From the NCBI GenBank assembly GCA_016490735.1, contig JAEMWC010000053.1:811501-875500 (forward strand): DNA of 64,000 nt, given 5' to 3'. Made by a program: the position numbers and the translations under genes. The DNA is from Pachyseris speciosa. Lineage: Eukaryota; Cnidaria; Anthozoa; Scleractinia; Pachyseridae. Numbering within the stretch: position 1 is the stretch's first letter; every line of letters starts with the position of its first letter. Positions 12,801 through 26,000 of the stretch are shown in pieces. The notes under the pieces were generated by a model. That model saw only the letters and a list, made by a program, of their open reading frames with translations, did not search any database and had not been told where the DNA came from.

Positions 12801-15800
12801 TGTGAAACGCAGAGTAACTTTCAGTTAATACAATGGACACTCGTTATTTTGAGCTTCATGTTTATGCCTGTGTCTTATGTCTGTTTCTTTTGCATATTAT
12901 TTCCAACACCACTGTAACCTAGAACTCGTGCTTCTATTGGCTGTTTTTTTGTGTGTTTGTTTGTTTATTTTTCGTTACTGTTTTTTTTTTTATTTCGTTG
13001 TTGCTTTTTTTCCCAGCAGGTTATTATTCTTGACCTGGCTGTTGAGATCGGGATAATTCATTTTGAAAACAGTCTACTTGAAAATATAATTTATACTAAC
13101 AGTCTCTTGTATTAAGCGCTACGTACGTGTGTTCTACATCTTCAGGAAATTTCTATGCAGTCTATTTGAAATCACTGGATGAAAAAATCTCGGTAAGTAA
13201 TGAACTGATTCCAGTACGTAAGGTTGTTTTTAAATCATTAGACCAGTAACGCTTCTCAGTTCCCTACAAAAAAGACGTAAAAGCTTGTAAATAATTCAAA
13301 ATGGTACCCAGAAGCATCCAGATGTAAAATGGAATGCTCGTATTAGGGCGATGAATTTTCACTCGTTATAATACTTTTATTCGTGTTGTTGTTGTTTGTT
13401 TTAGTGCCGTAGATGATGTTAACTATTGTTATGGTTGCTGTTTTTTGCCGTTCCTGTCTACTGTTCTTGTCACTTTTATTGTACCCTGCTAGTAGAGGGT
13501 TCTCTTTGCCAATTCGTTTGGCATGTACGAAGTCGTTCTCGTCTCTTGTATTTCGCGTAGTCGGCTTGTTTACTTAAACAAGCCGACTACGCGAAATACA
13601 AGAGACGAGAACGACTTCGTACATGCCAAACGAATTGGCAAAGAGAACCCTCTGCTAGCAGGGTACTTTTATTGTTGTTGTCGGTGCATCATGTTATTAT
13701 TGTTGATACTGCAGATATTCATTCATGTATTCGTTCTTTCATTCATTGGTTTCTTCATTTGTTCGTTCCTCGGACGTTTATTGGTCCATTCGTTCTTTCG
13801 TTGTTGAGTTTTATTTCTTTTTTTTTTTTTTCATTATTTTTTCAGGAACTTACGAAGAAATCCTCCAGTCTAGTTGCTAACTACTTGTACTTGCGTGGCA
13901 TGTTAAGAGTCGCCTGTGGTGAGAATTTGAAGGTAACATTCGGGCGAACAAACTCTTGCACTTCGGAAACCATTATGTAATGTTTAATAAATGAGCAGGA
14001 GTGTTTTATCAAGTTGAAAACACAAGGCGCAGCCGAGCGTTTTAGGACTTGATAAAACACGAATTGCGAATTTATTGAACGGCTTAAAAATCTTTACTGT
14101 ACATCTATCCATTCTTACACTAAAATTTAGATTTTGGGTTATTTTTGCCTAGAAAATCGGATGTAAAATGTAGCCGTGTCTTCATCAGATATAAAGACGC
14201 TCACTAAAAATTAATTTCTTTTGTATTTCCTTCATAAATTTATCAATGAGTTTTCAAAGGGTTATTCATGTTTGAGTATCCCTTCAACGTTTTTTTTTTT
14301 ATGAAACTCCTCCCTATTTCTTGACTGTAACGAACTCTGTTATTTTATCTCCTACACAGGCGGTCGATGATTTCTTTTTAGTTTCATCAAGAAATGTGCA
14401 GATTTTTCCAACCAAGTAAGTGATTCTGTCGAGTACAGCATTTCACACAAACCTTTTGGACCAATGAAGAAAACCTTCAGCAGAGGTCTGGTTCATTGGC
14501 TAAAAAAGTACCAACGTAAAGACCCGACACCTGTAGGCTGAAGTCTATGTAGCTCAACGCAACAAAAGGGTATTCGGTTCAAATGATACTTTTTGGTAAT
14601 TCTCAATCCATTTATTTATTTGTTTTGTTGTGTTTTGTTTTTTGTTTTTTTGTTTGTTTGTTTTTTTTCACTTCGCAATAAAAAACAAAAACATTTAAAC
14701 ACTCTCGTTGTTCTTTTAACAATTTAACTCCATGGTGAAAATGTATACCCAATTCCAGTAACCATACTGTTTGGAGTGACACACACCTAGTCAGCTTATG
14801 TACGGGATTTTCGTTACTGAACATTTATTTGTTGTTATTTGTTTCGCCATCCATACGTGAAAGAGTTAAAACAATCTAAAGGCTTCTTTCTCCGTTTTCG
14901 AAAACTCGGTCTCCGTAGCACGTAGCCGTAGACGACCAATTTCCTTTTTGACAGCTCTCCGCTTTGGGTAGCGTTTTCGTTAACGTATGAACTGGAGGCC
15001 TAACTGTTAAAAGCATCTCGGTTTTGATTCGAAACGATCAAAGATGGTTACCTGAGGGCAATAGGGCGATATAGGTTGTTCACTGTATAACTGACAAGTG
15101 TTTTGGCTTGAATAAACTTCAGGGACGTGCAAGAAATCATTTGTAAACTTGACGATGGTGAGCTTAAAGAACTGCAAACAAGACATTTTTGGAGGAAAGC
15201 TGAACATTTACGACTGCAGGCTAAGGTACGGAAAACACGAACAATTTAAAACAGGTACTGAAACCAAAGAGGCCTATTGACCATGTAATGGATTGTATGA
15301 GGTTCATCGCGTATGCATTATGATAATAATCTTGCATATATGAACGTGGTTGAAAATGAAGGCAATGTCTCTTGTTTCGATTACTCACTATGGGCGTATA
15401 GGCGACTTTGTGTTGTTTAATAAACGATTTCATTTATTTCTCTTCCAGAAACGGGTACATTTCAGGCGAGACAGGTGAGTTTAAGAATACACCTTTCTTT
15501 GTTTGGTCTCGACAACTTTGTTCACGGGTATCTAAATAGCTAACCCTATTTAGGACCGAAAATTGGGGGTGGGGGATTTTATAAGCGCCACCAACCTTGG
15601 TACTTTAATCTTTACTGAATTGAAACCATCATCGCAGCCAAACATTTTGAAAGGCAGGGTTTTTTTAAGAACAAGCGCTATCTTTTTGAAGGCACCTTTC
15701 ACTTGGAAATTGTGACGTAATTGCCGCGTCATTTCTAACCATTTTGGACCTCAAAGGAAACACTTCTGGACTTCCTATCTACCCTCAGTTTTACTGTCTT

Positions 15801-16195
15801 AGCCTTAACACTCTCCAGGTGCTGGAAGGGAATTCCCACTCTTGTTATTTTTCATGATATTCTTTTTTAATGAATTGTCGTTGTAGTTGTTGTTTGCTTA
15901 AAAATCAAATGTGGAGAATCGCAAAGTGCGCTCTAAACGCATTGCTGATGTTATGATATTTGATTTTTGTAATTGTTGATGTTTTGTGTCGATATATGTT
16001 TTTTCTTAAACAGCAAAGAAGTGGTTACATCAGCAATCCCGTCGACTCCTTTGGGTAAGTTTTCGAGTTCAGATAAATGAAACGAAACGAGAACCATTCT
16101 ACAGCTTTGCAATGTTATATTTAGCTGGGGCACGTGAAAAGATACATTACTGGCTGGCTTACATCACACATTTCTACTTTATATTACTTTCCCAG

Positions 16196-16279
<84 letters not shown>

Positions 16280-17023
16280 GATTCGATCTCTCCAGTTGTC
16301 GGGTGTTCTACTGGGTAATGTTGATTGTGTCTCAGCGATTCCCCATAGCTTATAGAGACAACACTTTCCGCAGCAGGTGAGCATTTCCAAGAATGGCCGA
16401 TAATTGTACACTTCCAAAGACGTCAGGTACATCTAGCTTGCCAAATCAGTTCTACTGGGTAATGTTGATTGTGTCTCAGCAACTCCTTGTAGCTTAGAGA
16501 CACAACACTTTCCACTACAGGTGAACAGTTCCAAGAATGGCCGATAATTGTACACTTCCAAAGACGTGAGGTACATCTAGCTTGCCAAACCAGGTCTTTG
16601 CACTTTTCGATATGATTCCAAGAGCACCAATCACGATAGGTAGTATTGTGACTTTCGAGGCTCCATGAATCCTTCTGATTTCAAATGCTAGTTCCTGGTG
16701 CTTTTCAACCTTCTCCTCCTCAGTCCTGGTGATGTTCTGGTCCGCTGGCACAGCTATGTCAAGAAGTGTCCATTTCTGTGTGTCTTAATGCACTAGAGTA
16801 ATATCTGGCCGATTATGCTTCAGCACTTTGTCTGTGTAGATAGTCGTGTCCCAAGTAATCCTCACTTCTCCATTTTCTGGGAATTATTATTATCGCTGAT
16901 AATCTGAGATCAAATCTGGTTTTCATTGGCTCCGGGCAGCAACCAGCTGTCGAGGGAAACCAAGAAGCGTCCTTCATCGTTACTTTCCTCTCCTGCCTAC
17001 ACCTCCAGCACTTTCCTATTATT

Positions 17024-17087
<64 letters not shown>

Positions 17088-20000
17088 GTTACGTTTTCGG
17101 TATTTACACCTTTGGAATCCGAAAAGAAGTGCCAAAATGTTGTGGTCAATACAAATTAGTATACTAATGTCACCAACTAAATCAGCAGATTTCACATAAC
17201 AAAATACACAAAAGGTAGACTGCGAGTAGTCTCTAATTTCGGCGATGGATTGTCGGGCGATCGAAAGACGCGCGCGCGAAGCTGTGAGGAGACGCAACGC
17301 GAGGGGAGTTTCGGCGCTCCCCTCGCGTCAGTCTCCTCGCAGCTTCGCGCGCGAGCGTTTATCGAAGGCCCCACTCCATCGCCGAAATTAAAGACTACTC
17401 GCAGTCTACACAAAAGGAAAGGTCGTAGGTTATTCCTATCGAAGACGTTCCCTAGTTAAAATATAGAATATAACAACTAAAAATATATATGATACACAGT
17501 ATATAATATATGATAAACTATAGTAAAAATACATAAGAACTAAAATGATTTAAGCTGTACTGTTACAGCTTGTTACATTTTGCACTCAGTGAAATCTTCA
17601 ATGTTGTTGATTTGTTTGTTTCTTTGTTTGGAACTGTATATATAGTTCCGTTCAGAACACTTCAATGTTATGTCCGTTATCAGTTTTAGTCGTTCTGTAA
17701 TTGAGTTAAGTCTAGTTCAGAGTTGAGTTGAGTTGAGCTGTTCTGAGCCGAATTGAGTTGAGTTGTACGTGGCATTTGTATTAACACTACACAATTAGTT
17801 GCTGGCTGGTAGTTAACTTGTACACTTTGTCAGGTTTCTAGGAACGTCTATCAAACATGTATGAGACTTCGGTCATGTTGTAACATTTGTCGTACACGCT
17901 ATGAATGTCAGTGAAATATGTGAAATGTTCCAAGTATGTCTTTTCTCTGGTTGTCAGAACTGTCAGAGTTTGTGAAGCATGTGAGTAGGTTACAAATTGC
18001 CAACAGCCAGGAAGGTGGTGAAAGGTTGTTTCAAGTACTCACAACGAATTCCAAACTAGGAGGTATTAAATTATGTATGCAAAAATTTTTCTCGTCTCTT
18101 CTCTTCCCTTCCCTTCCCTTCTCTTCCTTCCCTTCCCTTCCCTTCCCTCCTCCCTTCCCTTCCTTCCTTCCCTTCCCTTCCTTCCTTCCCTTCTCTTCCT
18201 TCCCTTCCCTTCTCTCCCTTCCCTCTCTTCCCTTCCCTTCCCTTCCCTTCCCTCCTTTTCCCTTCCCTTCCCTTCTCTTCCCTTCCCTTCTCTCCCTTCC
18301 TTCCTTCCCTTTCCTTCTCTTCCCTTCCCTCTCTTCCCTTCCCTTCCCTTCCTTCCCTTCTCTTCCTCCCTTCCCTTCTCTTCTCTTCCCTTCCCTTCCC
18401 TTCCTTCTCTTCCCTTCCCTCCCTTCTCTTCCCTTCCCTTCTCTTCCCTTTCCTTCTCTTCCCTTTCCTTCTCTTCCTTCCCTTCCTTCCTCTCCTTCCC
18501 TTCCCTTCCCTTCTCTTCCTTCCCTTCCTTCTCTTCTCTTCCCTTCTCTTCCCTTCCCTTCCCTTCCCTTCCCTTCTCTTCCCTTCCCTTCTCTTCCCTT
18601 CCCTTCTCTTCCCTCCCTTCTCTTCCCTTCCCTTCCCTTCTCTTCCCTTCTCTTCCCTTCCCTTCCTTCTCTTCCCTTCCTTCTCTTCCTTCCCTTCTCT
18701 CCCTTCCCTTCTCTTCCCTTCCCTTCCCTTCTCTTCCCTTCTCTTCCCTTCCCTTCCTTCTCTCCCTTCCTTCTTCCCTTCCCTTCCCTTCCCTTCCCTC
18801 CTTTTCTTTCTCTTTTCTTTTCTTCTTCCCTGTGCCCCCTCCTCTCCTTTCCTTTCTTCTTTTGCTTTTTTTCTTTCCCTCTCTTCTTTCATCTTTTGTC
18901 TTCTTTAGTTTTTGGTTGTTGTTTCTTTATACTAACAAGAATGATCATATTTCTACGGCTCAACTACATTCGCAGAGCTAATGAGAACTTTGCTTACGGA
19001 TTTTTTTCCGTGTAGTGGTAGAGCCTGAAGTATTTGCTGCATTTTATGAAGCGTACACACAGGTAATGAAAAACATTTAACAATTGCCTGCTTTTCTTTG
19101 CTTTGTTTTGTTTTTTGTTGTTGTTTGTTTGTTTGTTTGTTTGTCTTTTTGGCCATTGTTTTAGATCCTCGCACTAACATATACTTTCCTTAGTTGACAA
19201 TAGCTTATTTTGTTCCAGGTACGATTATTCTAATCTACGATTAGTGTCAAATATGATCTTGTCAACCAAGACTGGTGTAAAATATTTTCTTTTCGGCCTG
19301 GAGTTGGATGAAACGTAATTCGAAAATCAAGTTGAGGACGAAACTGAGAAAGTAAATCCCTTGTGTTGCTTGAGCTGTATTAATGGTCTTTTGAAACTGG
19401 CTCTGCAAATGAACCATGATATTCTGTATCTGTGGCAGTGGCAACTGAGAGGCTAATAAAGTCAAAAAGTCAAAACCTACTGCCTAAGTAGTGTTCATAA
19501 CTGCGATGATCACTCTCATCTTCATTCTTTAATCCGCAGTTCACTGAAATAAATGATTTTCTTATATTCATAATCATTTATTCATTGCTCACGGGTATAT
19601 TACGAACCAACAAAATGACCAGCTCCCAGTTGGCTTGTTAGCTCAGTTAGGTATCACACCGGTATCACAGAGGTCATGGGTTCAACTCCAGTACAATCCT
19701 GATTTTTTTTTTTTTTCGGTCTTTTTTTTCAGTACTGCCTAAGTAGTGTTCATAACTGCGATGAACACTCTTATCTTGTAAAAGTTTTCCTTTGAAAAAA
19801 TAATAGACTCACATAATTACCTCTGTATGCATTTAATTTATTACCTTATTACATTAAATTTTGGCGACACTTTAATTGAGCGATTTTGAAAAATCCTTAT
19901 TTAGCGGCACTTTAATGTAGCGATTTTTCGTAAATTTTGGAACATAAGTCACTTAATTTTCGCGATTTCTTGAAATGAAACTTGGCGAATTAAGGTATTC

Positions 20001-23000
20001 AAAACTTTTACGACGACAATAGAACAGTTGTGTGATAAAATCATAAACTCATACAACGTTCTGAAACTTAATTTTGAACTAAACAAACGAAACTGCAACT
20101 GTAATGTCATATCTTGATGCTTTCTTCACTCACATTTACATTGTTACACAAAGTCAATGCTCCTTTTACGAGTACTTAACCATTAACATTCTAACAACAC
20201 CGATCAAGCCCGGTAGATTACTTCAAATGGATCAACAGGTGATAGTGGATTGTCGCTGTTCGCAGTTTCCTTGACTCCCGCTTTTATTAACCTTTACTTT
20301 CACAGCATCACCATGTAGAATGATAAATCTTGTAAACCTTGAGATTTCCCGTGGTAGATGTCCAGCTACTACTGGTCTAGCTTAGCCAACTAACAGGTTT
20401 TCTTATTGCAACAACTGCGTAGCGGTCGTGCGGATTATTTTCCTCGTGAATTTTGTCAAGCTTTTCATTTAGTCTAGGATTCCAAAGCTCTTTATAAACG
20501 TGGAATCCGAAGTCCACACGAGAATGCAAAATTTAATACTAACGAAGAATCCATTTCAGTTGTCAAGCTGAAATGACTGAAATGTGCACGAGACATCCAA
20601 TACACGTCATAATACACCGTCACATAGCATGATTGTGTGAAACTGACCAGATGGTACTCACACTAATTTAGCGACACTTAATTTTGGTGCATTTTAATTT
20701 AGCGATTTTTAGATTAAAGTGTCGCCAAAATTTTATGTAATAAGGTAGTTGTTACGTTACACCTGAGGATTGTATGAAGTTCATAGCTTCTGATCTAATA
20801 CTGCTTTTTTTCTTCTTTAGGCCAGCGGCAAAGCAAGAAGTATTTCACTACGTAACGTCCTCTTAGGAGAAAATGAGGTGATTTCCATCTCTACTTGTGT
20901 TTTGATTTCGCCTTAGCTCGCCCTAATGTAAAGGAGGTGGTCGTAGTTTGATCTCTGACCCTATCAAGATCTTCCCGACTTCACTCTAACTTCGAATTCT
21001 TTCTGGGCTCTGGGCGCAGGTCATTTGCGCGAAGAGTAATCCGTTTTCACAATGTGTTCTTTCCTGTGTTTCCCCGTATTCAGGTGCCCCTAAACGGGAC
21101 CAGAAATTAACCACAATAGTTTTTAAAGAACGCGCCCTCAGCCCCTCTACCGTGTTTTGTATTATTTTATTACTTAGGAGCCCTGCCAGAGGGGGGGGGG
21201 CCTTCCGTGCCGCTTGTCTGATTTAAAATCTCCCATGTCGGTGTTTAAATCGCTATTTCTCAGCCTTGATGCCACTGTCGGAATTTCCGGGAATGATTTC
21301 TCTCGTCGATATTTCATTTTATGTGCTGTCGCTACTTTTTTGGCCATGTCGCTTGTCGGAATTTACCCTGGCTGGGCCGCACTTAGCTGTTTTTAACTCC
21401 TTTGAATTTGTTGTTATTAGCGCCGAGTAGACCACGGCATGATTATCATAACCGGAATCTGTTTTTTCTTCAACAGTACGTGCTCAAGATCTCGCAGCTA
21501 ATTAAGACAAATCGAGGAATGGGCTTCCTAGTTCTGACGATAAAAAGGTGCGTTTAAATAATTCAATTACTTTTCGAGTTTTATGACCTGCAATCAGTAA
21601 CTTTGTGCGAGAAAAGATGAGGGACCCTACAACTGATAAGAATTTGTACGAAACTGAATTGTCTTCTCGTTTTCATGTCTGATTCTCTCGCTTTCGTGCG
21701 TGTGTCGAGTGTAGAGTTACCTATTCCTGATGAACAGCTTGGTGTTTTTTTTTTTTTTTTGGCAGCTTCTTCTCTTGCACTTTTATCTCTCGCTGGATCT
21801 TATTGCTGACAAAAACCGGTTGAATGTGACCGTTTGAGGGCAGTGTTCTCCCGGCTGAAATATCCGCAACACCTTATCAACTTTACAGTCAGGTCGTTTG
21901 TTGCCTCGAAAGTTGAAGACCCGCAACCAATACCTGCCCCAAAAGAGAACCCAACGGTCTGAATAGACCTGCCCTTCAAAGACCAGGATTCGGCAGACTT
22001 GTCCGCAAACAGCTGAAAGACCTGAGCCTGAAGACCCACACAGTCATTCAACCGCAGCAATAAGATCCAGCGAGAGATAAAAGTACAAGAGAAGAAGCCG
22101 CCTATTGTTAACCAACAACGTGTAAATTTCAATGTGACTTGTGCGATGCAAGTTATATAGGCTATACTCTCAGGCACTTGCACCAACGTGCGGCCGAGCA
22201 CACTAAACAGTCCTCTTCCATTGGCAAACACGTCAGTAACGAACACTGTGTTGTCCCGAAAGACCTTGACAGACACTTTTCCGTTCTCAAGAAGTGCACG
22301 AATAAGTTCGATTATTAAATTAACACCATCTCTCAATGTCCAGTCGGACTCAATTCAAGCAAAACTATTTGTGTGACATTGCTTTTTTAATTAAGAAGTA
22401 TGTTAATCTTTAGCGAATAATTTTCTGACAGTTTATTTTATTGCATTTGAACTTGAAAATGGTGTCACGATGTCACCGAAGCGTTGTTCTTTTCTATCAC
22501 TAATTTTTACTGGTCTAAGTTAGATTAAGGTGGCCGAACACAGTTTTTGAACGCTGTGTAGTACTGCCTTTTATTCTGAAACCGTTGAACTCTAGGTCCC
22601 CAAAATTGGCAGGACATGAGTTAAAAAGATAGACTTTCGAATTTTGATAGTTACGCTGACGTGTGCGCTGTTGCCATGGTAACGTGACTGGAAATAAACA
22701 TCAATTTAAAATCGGGTTTTTTATATTTGCGGAAAATTCAGTCGTTAGATTTTCTCTATCATTTGCCTGAAACAAACTTGTCACAATACTCACATGTAGG
22801 CACTATTCTAATGATATTTTAACAGACCGATTCTTAGCTATCTGTCCTTGAAAGATAACTCCATTATTCACAATTTCCTCAGTTAAATTTCAGAATTGTT
22901 GCAATAACCCACTTTCTTGTTTCCTGAAGTATTTTCCTGCCAAATTTCGTGAAATTCTAACAGGCAGTTTTCGAGAAATACGCGTATTTCGGAGACTGGA

Positions 23001-26000
23001 CGTGAAAGAGTTCAATCTCAATTTTTTGACTAACTACGCATGCGCTGCATTTAACTGGGTTCTCAGTCCTTCTTTTAGTCGGTTCTCAGAGGTTCTCACG
23101 GTTGTGATGGTAATACTGAAAAACCTGCCAAATTTGACTTTTTCTGACATACCATTCTAACAGTATCATTTTAAGAAGAAAAATGTCATACAAAACCGCT
23201 TTAGAACAAAAAACTCATCACTCTTTCGGCTCCATGTTTGTTGTTGTCTTATCCTTGTGCACGCGCTGCCTCGCATCGGCACCAACGACTGGAGAGCGCG
23301 CGCGAAAGCTGTGTTCTGCCACCTTAAGCACCGCGAAAACGCCGAACGTCAGCTAGCCGTTTGTCGTTTGCCGTTCCGTCCGCGATGTTTGTCTCTTTAA
23401 GCTTCCTGTCGACACATGTTCTCGGTCGCCATTCACTGCGACTACACAAAATGGATATGGAGTAGTTATGTATTTTCCGCTTGAATTTGAAACTCTTTTA
23501 GCTTTACAAGCAGTTCATGTAGAACTAGGATGATAAACGAAGCATAGCTATAAAAGTAAGCGATCAAAATGTAGAAATAGTCGGTAAAAAATGGGCTGCA
23601 AATACTCACGTTCTCGCGTTCCCTCCAAGCGGGAAAAATGTCCTCCTCAAGTAGAAACGGCGGCCGGCAAAAGACAAACGCGGGAAATGTCAGGTCACGT
23701 GACCCTCTCTGCCGTTCGCGGGGAAAAAATACGCGGTGCTTAATCTCTCTATAATCCTAAAGAATAACCCGTGGGCAAAGAAGAGGACGTGGAGGCCTCA
23801 ATCCTAAAAAACACAACCTAATTTCCGCTCACAAGAAGAAGCCGAACCGCAGATCTAAATGGATTTAAGTGGTCAGCTAATCCACTGTTTTTTTTTACTT
23901 ATTTTTTCACCAGATTATTGTTCTTGGAAAATGGAAGGCAAAATTGTGATGCCGTCGTAAATGTTAAGGATATCAAGACCGTTGAGGCTATTACCTACTC
24001 TGAAACCAAGTTTGCTCGTGGGATTACAGCTATTGAAATAACCAGCAAAAGTAAGATGACTGCTCAAAAGAAAAGCAACTTTTGAATGTTTCCTATTTAA
24101 CAATTAGATTATGAGCTCGAGATTTCTGTCACTTGATAGCTGATGAGGGCGCATTCCCGAATAAGCTATCACACATAAAAATCGAGCCTGGAATAATCTA
24201 ATTGTTTCAGTATAAATCTATTAGTTGTTCAAAACTAAACAAGTAAATTATCTAAATCTTCCTCGAAGAAGCGGGCGCCATTTTGTTGACAACCGCTACT
24301 CACTTTCTATCACAGAATAGATAGTGAGTAGCGTAGCCAATCAGAGAACGGCATTCGTGATAGAGCGCTAGTAGACTTATACTAACTAGCGAGTGGCGTC
24401 GGTGGCCAATCAGAGAACGGCATTCGTGATAGAACGCTGGTAGATTTATACCAATTAACAGTGTAGTTGTGTATGAGTATTTAGATTCCCTTAGTTGAGT
24501 AACGCAGAGACTTCTCCGTGTTCTCACGGTCTGTTAACCGAAACATGTCATTTCAATTTGAGACCCAGCTAGTCTTGTATGCAGACAGGTCACATTTCGG
24601 TCACTCCGACGTAGGTGAAAATCTTACAATCACTGATGCAAATGCTAAAACTTAAGAGAAGCTGACAGTAATGGTAATGTATTTATATACCGTTCATATC
24701 ACATAGTGTCATGGCGGTTTACATGGCCGGGAGACTTTACCAGGTTGCTTGTGCAGTTTACAATTAATGAAGTAACTAATGAGTGCCCCCGTAATGTAGG
24801 AGTCAAACCTTCATCATACTGTCCTTTTCTTTTATCTTCAGGTCAGCCTGAAATGTCGTTTGTCGCTTCCGTCAAGGAAGAGAAGGACTGCTGGCTCAAT
24901 TGTCTTTTGGAAATTCAAGCTGGGTACAAGATGGCTTATGGTAGGGAGTATTTCTTTCTCAAACTCAGAAACGTGACTCAGCAACTGTGCACAGTTATTT
25001 GTTGACCGAGCAAAGCAAAGGCTACGGCATCGCCATCGAAAACGTCATTCAGTTCAGAATTTAATCGCGGTTATTCCAGCGCGTTCAACTTGTAAAAAGT
25101 GAGCGAATCATCTGGGAACTGAATTAGTAAGAACGGCATTGAAGAAAAGAGAAAGAATAAAAAATTCAACGTCACGTGTTCACGTCCTCCGCATATCCTT
25201 GAATCCGGTCATTTTAAGTCGCTGTTTTTGTTTTACAACGAAGTCCGCAACATTTCCTTCTTTTTTATTTTTTTGCTCGTTAAACCTATCGTTTTGTGGT
25301 GTTCTCCTTTCCCTTGTGTCGTAGTCGTTGCATAAACGCCCTAGTATTTATGTTTCGAGAAACGAACAGACTCCCGAGAGAGAAGCTCAACGCAAACGTT
25401 TTGCCTTAATTGTCGCAACTTTTCAAATACCGTTTGACCTGATTAAAATGACAAGCTACCAGGCAGTAACATTTTTGTTTAGTGCTGTTCGGTTTTAACT
25501 TTTTTTCAACGGGGGAATCTGAGAAGAATTTCAAATTCTCAAGTGGTTTGGCTTTTAGTTATGAAACTTCTAGCCTATGTATGTTTTCATCCTTCCAGCC
25601 TTGAAAGACCCTGCAATAATTGGACACGCTGCTCAGAACGTGATGATGGCAGATGCTCTGAGGCAAAGGTAAATCTACTTGAGAAATTTAATGGATTCTT
25701 CTGCCTTGGTCACAAGTATTATCTTATTATACTCGAACAACGACAAACCGACTTCTCCCAAATTTCCCAAACGGAGTTGCTCCTATTCTCCACTTCCACA
25801 TCTCCCATAATACACTTTGTTTGCCCCGCCCCAACTCTTTGCATAGGCATTGTTTTCAATTTCTCTCGGGACTATTGTAAGTCCCAAGAGAAATTGGGGA
25901 CAAACAAAGTGTATTATGGGAGACGTGGAAGTGGCGAATAGAACGTTTTCATTCACGTGACTACCAGCCATCTTGGTTTACTGAAACAAGAAAGTATTTG

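Noticed and set aside
17958..17980. Apparent 23-nt DENND3 exon (AG-AACTGTCAGAG..CAT-GT)
   Set aside because: Including it breaks the frame at 19016, while joining 16054 to 19016 directly keeps it and gives good protein.
17936..19015. Long Pro/Ser/Phe frames and the opposing Arg/Glu/Gly/Lys frame
   Set aside because: Low-complexity reading of the polypyrimidine tract.
21800..22336. 178-codon minus-strand frame
   Set aside because: Shadow of the Penelope-like coding remnant on the + strand.
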